Positions 1 through 5,629 of a stretch of 48,226 nt of DNA are shown here, piece after piece. Position numbers and translations under genes: made by a program. Each line of letters starts with the position of its first letter. The first letter of the stretch is position 1. The notes under the pieces were generated by a model. That model was not told the origin of the DNA. It made no database searches and saw only the letters and a list, made by a program, of their open reading frames with translations. The DNA lies in the NCBI GenBank assembly GCA_013288235.1, contig JABDCF010000018.1:1-48226 (forward strand), read 5' to 3'. Source of the stretch: Bacteroidota bacterium (lineage in GTDB: Bacteria; Bacteroidota; Bacteroidia; Sphingobacteriales; Sphingobacteriaceae).

Positions 1-27
1 GGTGGATGGTTTGCGAGTTATCGCCCC

Positions 28-1146
28 TTAAAAATACGTAGCCAACCCAAAGCTCAACCCTCTCGTCGGCCCTATGGCTGCGCCGATGGTGTTGCCGGTG
101 ATGTCCCTTGCGGTTTGGATGCGGTAGTTAAGCCTGAGCACGGTTTGCGGCGTAGGCCTGAAACTGATGGCCGGCATAATGCTTTTTACATCGTTGTATT
201 CGCGCTGGCCGGTGGCGGCAAAGTTTTGGGCATTCCAATCCACATATTCGCCGCGCACGGCAATGTTTATGGTGGCGTTGTCCCAATCAAGCACCTTGCC
301 GTGGTATATGGGCTGCACAATATCAATAAAGCCGCCGTATTGCCTGTTGGCATATTGCGGGGTATAATCGGGCGGGGTTTGTACAAATATCCATGCCCAC
401 TCGGTAGTTATAGCGGTATGCAGTTTGGGCAGGGTGGTGTTAAAATCAACATCAAATACATTTACGCTGCGTTTATTGTCAACCTGTGCGCCTTCCACAC
501 GCCAGGTATTATACGCGCCGCCCATCCACGACAGGCCCAGCTGGCCTATCTTATCATTACCAAACGACAGCTTGCCGGTATACAGCGGTTCGCCGCTGGC
601 GCTGGTAGAAAGCCTTGTTAAGCTGCCGTTTGCCGCCGGTAAAAAAGTTTTGCCCTGCGGGTTATCGATGATGGCATCGTTAAAGCCGCCTGTTACATAA
701 AACTCGTAGCCGTACATCCAGTGGTTGTTGTACTGCTTGCCGTAAAGGCCAAAGCCGGTATTGCTCCAGGTATCGGGCAGCATTTGCGTCATGGCTATGG
801 GGCGGTCGGTAAACTCCCATTTGGGGCCGTCGTGGTTTTGGTTAAACGAGCCTATGGGGTTCAGTATCAAGCCGCCGCGCAGGTTTATTAGTGGGTTAAA
901 CTCAATATCCAGTGCAGCGTATTCTATACCGAATTCGGGGCCTGCGGTAGCATCTCCCGGGTCGCCGGTTGGGTCGTTTTCGTATTCTATTTCGGATAGA
1001 AATTTAATATGCTTTGATATGGTTGAAGCCACAAACAAGCTAAACCGCCTGAACTGGAACTGGTTACCCACAGAAATACCCGAGGTTGAGGTGTACTGGT
1101 AATCAGATTCGATATACCCGCCAATAGATACCGGTATAAGAAAAAC
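28..1146 (-). pseudogene. 5'-truncated porin-like outer-membrane beta-barrel protein
   Basis: The reading frame gives alternating beta-strand-like sequence ending in a terminal Phe (LATYF), the usual end of an outer-membrane barrel, and resembles phosphate-selective or carbohydrate porins of Bacteroidota. The only conventional start is a GTG at 1069-1071. In-frame barrel-like sequence (GGYIESDYQY and onward) continues upstream to 1146, where it meets a TAA stop at 1147-1149. No signal peptide is present and none appears in another frame just upstream. This suggests the gene lost its 5' end by a rearrangement at about 1140-1190, next to the small-gene islet. A sequencing frameshift is the alternative. 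Family assignment is moderate; truncation is fairly clear. Confidence 0.6.
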
Positions 1147-1187
1147 TTAGTAAACACCGGCGCAGGTGTATAAACTCTGCACATAAA

Positions 1188-1616
1188 ATGACATCCGCCA
1201 TAGAAAATAACTTTAATGCAATACAAAAAAAAACCAGCCATGCGCTTGTTGAGCAAAAGGTTATTCTTTCTGAACAAGAGATGATAGATGGTTTTTTGGA
1301 TAAACTAACAGAAACAAAAAAAGACCATATTAAACTTATTAAAGAATATCGTAATTTAATAGATACGACTGTTGACTATTTGAGCGAATCGAGAAATGTT
1401 AATGAACTTATCTCCCTGAGTGTTGCTATAGAAAGCTTAATAGATATAACAAAGCGATTAATTAATATTTTTGATGATACCAGGTTTAATGACTTTTATT
1501 TGAACGAAGTAAAAGAGTATGGAATGTTAATGAACGATATCCTGGAAATATTGGTTGATGTGCAGGGCAGGGTATCAAACGATAAAAAGTTAATGGACTT
1601 GTTAGATAGTATTTAA
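1188..1616 (+). CDS. Hypothetical alpha-helical protein, putative antitoxin partner
   Basis: A 142-aa protein with no recognised domain. It is rich in Glu, Lys, Leu and Ile with long predicted helices and possible coiled coil, and has no signal peptide or membrane segment. Its TAA stop overlaps the ATG of the next gene (TAATG at 1614-1618), so the two are almost certainly translated together. Because the downstream protein looks like a RelE-superfamily toxin, this one may be its antitoxin, although it is longer than most antitoxins and shows no helix-turn-helix I can point to. The DNA is visibly AT-richer than the porin and glycosidase genes, which fits acquisition by transfer. Confidence 0.6.
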   Translation: MTSAIENNFNAIQKKTSHALVEQKVILSEQEMIDGFLDKLTETKKDHIKLIKEYRNLIDTTVDYLSESRNVNELISLSVAIESLIDITKRLINIFDDTRFNDFYLNEVKEYGMLMNDILEILVDVQGRVSNDKKLMDLLDSI

Positions 1617-2020
1617 TGCAAATATTCTGTAGTACAGAGTTTGCCAAATCTCTAAACCTCCTCACCAAACAAAAATTCTCAACTACTTACGGAACGGTAA
1701 AAGCCGAAATTTCCGCCTTTTTCAAACAATATGATACGTTTGATAAGGTTTTAAATAAAAGCTACATGCTTCGTGAAAATAAGTTTATCAGGATCAATAA
1801 AGTGAGGCTTGAAAATCCTCTGCAAAATTCTGGCAAGTTTGGCGGTTATCGGCTGATAATTTTATGCGATAAACGAAATGATGATGTTGGGTTGATATAT
1901 GTATATCCAAAAACGGGGCCTCATGGGAAAGATAGTACAACGACAGAGTTTTTGATTAAAATAGTTAAGAAATATTCGGAAGATAAAAAAGCAGGCAAAC
2001 TAATTAAATATGAGTTATAG
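1616..2020 (+). CDS. Putative RelE/ParE-superfamily-like toxin
   Basis: A 134-aa basic protein. The central pattern (a Lys/Arg-rich RINKVRLENPL stretch, then GGYRLIILCD, a hydrophobic strand LIYVYPKTG and a C-terminal amphipathic helix) resembles the beta-sheet order of RelE/HigB-type mRNA interferases, in which a strand reading G-x-R-hydrophobic follows a basic loop. No catalytic residue can be assigned with certainty. It is translationally coupled to the upstream 142-aa gene, giving a two-gene operon of toxin-antitoxin size. It could equally be an uncharacterised housekeeping or phage-related protein. Reality of the gene is likely; the toxin role is inferred from fold-like pattern and context. 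Confidence 0.5.
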   Translation: MQIFCSTEFAKSLNLLTKQKFSTTYGTVKAEISAFFKQYDTFDKVLNKSYMLRENKFIRINKVRLENPLQNSGKFGGYRLIILCDKRNDDVGLIYVYPKTGPHGKDSTTTEFLIKIVKKYSEDKKAGKLIKYEL

Positions 2021-2069
2021 CGCGCACCATCCGTGTGCGAGTTGGAGGCCTCAACCAAAAGCGCGATAA

Positions 2070-2372
2070 CAAAAAAACCGCAGTGATGGCCAGTATGATG
2101 ATGCCGGGTTTTATATGGCTGGCAGCCTTAACGGGCTGGATGAGGATAAATGCCAGGCATTACAACACCGCATGGTACTGCTTTTCCCCGATGTTGGCGC
2201 TTACAGCAATTGGCGCAAACGTGCCCGCACCCTAAACCTTAAAATACCAACCGCAACCTTTACCGTACATGATGAAATGGAACGCACAGCAACCGATGAA
2301 GAACGCGCAAACGGGGCGGATATGGGGGATAGGTGGGTTGGGGAGTGGATAAAACATAAATTTAAACGGTAA
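2070..2372 (+). pseudogene. C-terminal remnant of a DUF6371 (toprim-like) mobile-element protein
   Basis: The frame carries GSLNGLDEDKCQAL, then VLLFPDVGAYSNW and a TATDEERANGADM tail. This resembles the C-terminal end of DUF6371 proteins, found on Bacteroidota mobile elements and often preceded by a zinc-finger/primase-like region. Only the last 90 or so residues survive. The frame is closed upstream by a stop at 2067-2069 and the first ATG (2115) lies inside conserved sequence. The N-terminal two thirds are absent. The 2035-2067 stretch shows no matching continuation. It is best read as a scar of an integrated element, consistent with the neighbouring small accessory genes. Confidence 0.55.
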
Positions 2373-2706
2373 CTATATATTGCGTATCAAACGCAATTGA
2401 TTAATAGTACTGACAAAACAGTGTCACCAAAATTGTCTTTGATATTCACGATCTTTGATATATTCTTTCGTTTCTTAACGAAAATACCGTATAATTACGT
2501 CTAAGAAAAAGTATTTCCCCCATTTTTATATATCAATAAAGTACTGATATTGCATAAGTAGTTTAGCTGTAACAATCAACCTTAATTCTGCGTCATATTA
2601 ATAAACATAGTAGAATGTCAACATTTATATGTCGATCCTCGTAAAAAATAAATAGGGTGTTTTCACCCCTTGTTTTGAGGTTTTATTGTTTGTATAATTG
2701 CAAGCA
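2373..2706. other. AT-rich intergenic region before the SecB-linked triad
   Basis: No coding frame is convincing here. The stretch is very AT-rich. A short hairpin (GGGTG, TTTT loop, CACCC) lies at 2655-2668, about 40 bases before the first gene of the triad. A TATTGTTTG-like sequence near 2684-2692 could serve as a -7 box. The hairpin might be an operator for autoregulation, which is common in toxin-antitoxin operons, but this is only a suggestion. Confidence 0.35.
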
Positions 2707-3210
2707 ATGCCAATTACTCGTAAAATGTTTCATACGCAGGAATACAGGTTGCCGTATCTGGCAACTCCTTTAATATGTAACAGAGATGACGCTTGGATCG
2801 GAAAAGGGTATTATTTTTGGTACGAGGAAATGGATGCTATTGCATGGGGGCAAGAAAGCAAAAAAAGATATCATAAATACGTAATTTATACAGCTGATAT
2901 AGATTTTGAAGACGTACTGGATACCGTTTTTAACGAAGAACATTATTTATTCTGGTACAAAATAATTGATAGGATAGCCGACGATGCATATAAAAAAACA
3001 GGTAGAAAACCAACAATAGCAGAAGTAAACGAAATTATCAAAATACGGAATAGTTGGAAGGCTGTTAAGGGAATAATGTTTCAAGATCTGCCAAACAATC
3101 CGACTCTAAATAAGGTTATAATCTTATTATATAGGAAGCGGATACAGTTGGTGGCCTTTGATTTAAATATAATACATAACTTTGCCTTCCATTTTGAGGC
3201 TGAATGCTAA
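2707..3210 (+). CDS. ADP-ribosyltransferase-like protein, putative toxin of a SecB-linked TA system
   Basis: A 167-aa cytosolic protein; the ATG at 2707 is preferred over an in-frame TTG at 2698. Residues 7-10 (MFHT) and 31-38 (IGKGYYFW), followed by an Ala-rich helix (DAIAWG), recall the FHG...GxGxYF...A pattern of PARP/DUF3990-type ADP-ribosyltransferase folds, with His9 and a Tyr in the GKGYYF loop in the positions of the conserved H and Y. The HG glycine is not present, so activity is unproven. It is followed 19 bp later by a 78-aa gene and then a SecB-like gene, the order expected of a toxin-antitoxin-chaperone operon. Sequence is AT-rich relative to the core genes. The gene is real; its function is an inference. 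Confidence 0.55.
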   Translation: MPITRKMFHTQEYRLPYLATPLICNRDDAWIGKGYYFWYEEMDAIAWGQESKKRYHKYVIYTADIDFEDVLDTVFNEEHYLFWYKIIDRIADDAYKKTGRKPTIAEVNEIIKIRNSWKAVKGIMFQDLPNNPTLNKVIILLYRKRIQLVAFDLNIIHNFAFHFEAEC

Positions 3211-3216
3211 TTGATT

Positions 3217-3222
3217 AGGAGG
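3217..3222 (+). promoter_or_regulatory. Strong Shine-Dalgarno sequence before the putative antitoxin
   Basis: A perfect AGGAGG lies 7 bases before the ATG at 3230. Most other starts in this window lack any such site, as is usual for Bacteroidota. It may keep the 78-aa protein in excess over the upstream protein, as antitoxins require, or may be a relic of a different donor genome. Confidence 0.6.
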
Positions 3223-3229
3223 AATAAAA

Positions 3230-3466
3230 ATGCTTGATTTACAAAAATTAGAAAACGAAATAAACGATATCATTGCAAGTGAAACGACAGAAAGCTATAA
3301 TGAGCTTTTTAGGCGGATGGATTTTCTTGATTTCGTAGAGAAGGTGAAAGCAAGTGGTGGTTACACCGATCAATTTATCTGTATGGAAAAAATTGGTATC
3401 AACAGGTCTAACTATATAGATGGCGCCGACGACTTCTCTGGTCAAAACCTTAACCTGGCTGCGTAA
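3230..3466 (+). CDS. Small protein, putative antitoxin with chaperone-addiction-like tail
   Basis: A 78-aa acidic protein with no recognised domain. The N-terminal half is helical (LQKLENEINDIIASE; NELFRRMDFLDFVEKV). The C-terminal 30 residues are less regular and include aromatic and hydrophobic positions (GYTDQF, SNYIDGADDF) and a hydrophobic end. In SecB-dependent toxin-antitoxin systems the antitoxin has a C-terminal extension that requires the chaperone; this tail is a candidate. Its TAA overlaps the ATG of the SecB-like gene (3464-3468), so the two are coupled. There is no visible DNA-binding motif. The role is inferred from position, size and charge. Confidence 0.5.
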   Translation: MLDLQKLENEINDIIASETTESYNELFRRMDFLDFVEKVKASGGYTDQFICMEKIGINRSNYIDGADDFSGQNLNLAA

Positions 3467-3915
3467 TGTCGGTTAAAAATCAACCTCGATTAAATTTTAC
3501 TGGTGTAGATATACATTCAGTGCACGTAACTATTTTAAATCGATATGTTGATGCTGAAATAAGACACACAATAATCCCTAAAATTTCTTTGGACAAAGAC
3601 AGGCCAGATTATTTTAAGATTATAATGGAAGTAAATTTGGAATCTGATAATTTTTTCAAAATAGACGTTTCTTTATCAGGAAACTTTATTTTAAACATGG
3701 AGGCCGAAGACGAACATAAGAAAATTTTTATGCACACAAATGCACCCGCAATATTATTCCCTTATGTGAGGTCTTTTATATCCACACTTACGGCTAATTT
3801 GGGATCGCCAACAGGAACCATAATAATCCCTCCACAAGTATTTAAAGGCGATATAGAAATTATAAACGGAGATAAACTAAATATTGATGATTCCACGGCG
3901 ATAGCGAAAGAGTGA
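3466..3915 (+). CDS. SecB-like chaperone
   Basis: A 149-aa protein whose residues 93-125 (APAILFPYVR, then STL, GSP and IIPPQVF) match the SecB signature, where an Ala-Pro-x-x-Leu-Phe-Pro-Tyr-x-Arg strand/helix is followed by a Leu-Pro-Pro-x-x-Phe loop. SecB is a cytosolic tetramer that binds unfolded polypeptides. Classical SecB belongs to Proteobacteria, while SecB-like proteins elsewhere are often partners of toxin-antitoxin pairs (as for Rv1957 of Mycobacterium tuberculosis). Here the gene overlaps a 78-aa putative antitoxin, and no secretion genes are nearby, so a dedicated antitoxin chaperone is more likely than a general export role. Confidence 0.75.
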   Translation: MSVKNQPRLNFTGVDIHSVHVTILNRYVDAEIRHTIIPKISLDKDRPDYFKIIMEVNLESDNFFKIDVSLSGNFILNMEAEDEHKKIFMHTNAPAILFPYVRSFISTLTANLGSPTGTIIIPPQVFKGDIEIINGDKLNIDDSTAIAKE

Positions 3916-3990
3916 TTTTATTACTTAACCGCCTCAACTTGCCGAGAATGGCGTCGGGCAACCACGCAAAGACTTCTCATCACTTTTCCT

Positions 3991-4034
3991 TGTCCGCTCG
4001 TCTAAAACTAAACCACACTCCAAACCGGACGGAC
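3991..4034. repeat. 44-bp TGTCCG...CGGACA element, copy 1
   Basis: Begins TGTCCGCTCG and ends ACCGGACGGACA, so the ends form an imperfect inverted repeat. It lies at the left end of the first 240-bp unit. Similar elements of 44-46 bp occur at 4468, 5231 and 10979, with a decayed copy at about 4229-4272. Confidence 0.65.
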
Positions 4035-4467
4035 ACAACATTATACCAACACCCACTCACCCGCCCGTTGCGAGGTACGAAGCAATCTCAACTATACAGG
4101 GCGAATTGCAAGGTGTACAACCTGCATATCCGCTCTGCCTCTATAGAGATTGCTTCGTCGTACCTCCTCGCAACGAGCGGGAGAGTAGTAGCCAAATCAT
4201 CCAAACATTATAAAGTTTCTCTTTCCCTCTCCCCCTGTCCAAAATTAAACGACACCCCAAACCGGACGGACATGACATTATCCCAAATACCACCCACCCG
4301 CTCGTTGCGAGGTACGAAGCAATCTCCGAACTATACAGGGCGAATAGAAAGGTGTACAGCCTGCATAGCCGCTCTGCCTGTGTAGAGATTGCTTCGTCGT
4401 ACCTCCTCGCAACGAGCGGGAGAGTAGTAGCCAAATCATCCAAACATTATAAAGTTTCTCTTTCCCT

Positions 4468-4513
4468 GTCCGCCCGTCCAAACCAATACCCCACCCCCCA
4501 AACCGGACGGACA
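4468..4513. repeat. 46-bp TGTCCG...CGGACA element, copy 2
   Basis: Begins TGTCCGCCCGTCC and ends AACCGGACGGACA. It forms the junction between the second and the truncated third 240-bp unit. Confidence 0.65.
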
Positions 4514-4599
4514 ACCCATCATCCCAAATAGATTTTTGCCTGCTGTTACAATGTGTTGCTTTAATACGTATCTATGTATTAATTACTTACGCCAAAAAA

Positions 4600-5223
4600 A
4601 TGAAAGCAACCTGTTCGTTATTGTTTACGTGTAAAACGCTTGTTTTATATTCCTTTGTGCTGCTGATGGGGCATTGCAAGGATACTTATGATAATACCAA
4701 ACCATACGCCGACCTGCAGGTGCCGGCCTTTACCGAAACCGGGGCAAATACATTCGGCTGCCTGGTTAACGGCCAGGCATGGGCAAATTTCGGCGGCGAA
4801 TACCAAAGCCAACTGGGGATAGGCGGTATAGTGTACAATAAGGTTAAAGCCGGCGTAACCGGTGATTCTGCCATTGTAGTGATTTATATGTCGGCAAGGC
4901 TTACTGTGTCAAGCAACGGCACAACAACAAAGGACGAGACGATGACACTGAATATCCCGGATGAGGGCGGTAATTTAAATGGTGTTCATCTGCTCAACCA
5001 GTTTGATGGCCTTTTTACCTATTACAGTATAACTAAAGGCACCACTTACACCAGCCTGAAGCGCAACCCGTTTACCGTAAATATTTTAAAAGATTCTATT
5101 GCTGATATACAGGGCAATCTCGGAAGCACTATTGTTTCGGGCAAATTTAACGGCATGTTGTATAACCATACTCAAACCGATTCATTAAGAATAGTGGGCG
5201 GCGTTTTTGACGTTATTTATTAA
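4600..5223 (+). CDS. Outer-membrane or periplasmic lipoprotein (DUF6252-like)
   Basis: A 207-aa lipoprotein. The signal peptide ends in a lipobox LLMGHC, with Cys26 as the lipidation site. The mature part starts KDTYDNT and then has TFGCLVNGQAWAN, a pattern typical of small Bacteroidota lipoproteins annotated DUF6252, followed by beta-strand-rich sequence. A clear paralogue lies on the opposite strand at 36906-37526, sharing the lipobox region, CKDTYDNT, FTETGANTFGCLVNG and the end RIVGGVFD. Function is unknown. The gene stands alone, and its stop is followed 8 bases later by a 44-bp repeat element that could act as its transcript end. Confidence 0.75.
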   Translation: MKATCSLLFTCKTLVLYSFVLLMGHCKDTYDNTKPYADLQVPAFTETGANTFGCLVNGQAWANFGGEYQSQLGIGGIVYNKVKAGVTGDSAIVVIYMSARLTVSSNGTTTKDETMTLNIPDEGGNLNGVHLLNQFDGLFTYYSITKGTTYTSLKRNPFTVNILKDSIADIQGNLGSTIVSGKFNGMLYNHTQTDSLRIVGGVFDVIY

Positions 5224-5230
5224 GGGTTGC

Positions 5231-5274
5231 TGTCCGCCTGTTTTTTTACTGTTCGCCCCGGGAAGCGGACGGAC
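5231..5274. repeat. 44-bp TGTCCG...CGGACA element, copy 3
   Basis: Begins TGTCCGCCTG and ends GCGGACGGACA, eight bases after the stop codon of the lipoprotein gene. It has the same length and the same ends as the copies in the tandem repeat, but its interior differs. Confidence 0.6.
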
Positions 5275-5436
5275 AACCCAAGGCCCGCTCGTTTCGGAGG
5301 GTAAGGGTTCATCGCCCAAAACCACCTTTCCATCGGTAATATTTCCCCACCCGTCTATTTGGTTTTTATTGCAGAAGGTATATCTTTACCTTTAAATGTG
5401 TCACATTTACACAATGGCGTAATGCCGCGTTAAACC
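5275..5436. promoter_or_regulatory. Intergenic stretch with weak TCTA site and a perfect palindrome
   Basis: No gene is visible. At 5352-5366 the sequence CGTCTATTTGGTTTTT resembles the second half-site plus T-tract of the promoters at 8414 and 9171, but its upstream partner is poor (TCGG at 5333) and the -7 position reads TTTA. At 5394-5408 lies AAATGTG-T-CACATTT, a perfect palindrome suitable for a dimeric regulator. Either could serve the GH3 gene, though both are over 200 bases upstream. Confidence 0.3.
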
Positions 5437-5604
5437 AATATAAACCCGTAGCGGTAATTTTATAATGTTGAGGATTTTAATATTGAACACCCAATATCGA
5501 ATGTTGAATAATGAAGTAAAAACCTTCGGAGTTGGACATTCGAAATTCATTATTCGATATTTAATTCCTTCATTTTTTCTTAACTTATTAATATAAACCC
5601 GTAG
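5437..5604. repeat. 138-bp palindromic insert flanked by 15-bp direct repeats
   Basis: The sequence AATATAAACCCGTAG occurs at 5437-5451 and again at 5590-5604. Between them lies a 138-bp segment built of short related words (CAATATCGAATGTTGAATAATGAA against TTCGAAATTCATTATTCGATATT) that folds into an imperfect hairpin. This has the form of a small non-autonomous insertion with a duplicated target, placed just before the GH3 start codon. Confidence 0.6.
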
Positions 5605-5629
5605 GCGCTTGCCTGCAAAACCTGTAATT

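Larger units (their letters stand above)
3976..4531. repeat. Two and a third tandem copies of a ~240-bp repeat with internal hairpin
   Basis: The word CAAACCGGACGGACA begins at 4021, 4258 and 4499, giving periods of 237 and 241 bp. The first two units align almost end to end; the third breaks off near 4531. Each full unit contains a long hairpin: arms at 4061-4089 and 4146-4182 in unit 1, and at 4298-4326 and 4385-4420 in unit 2 (left arm core GCGAGGTACGAAGCAATCTC). A two-base/three-base bulge separates the arms (GAGGTACG against CGTCGTACCTCCTC). Open frames across this region are by-products of the repeat and are not annotated. The hairpin core resembles dispersed REP-like repeats common in bacterial genomes. 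Confidence 0.85.

Noticed and set aside
987..1277. A 96-codon minus-strand frame reading across the porin break
   Set aside because: It does not continue porin-like sequence and has no recognisable domain; it does not repair the truncated gene.
3912..4514. Several open frames of 78-157 codons on both strands in the 240-bp repeat region
   Set aside because: They follow the repeat periodicity, have low-complexity composition and overlap each other on both strands; they are products of the repeat.
3976..4531. CRISPR array
   Set aside because: Only two full units of about 240 bp, without short regular repeats and unique spacers of equal length.
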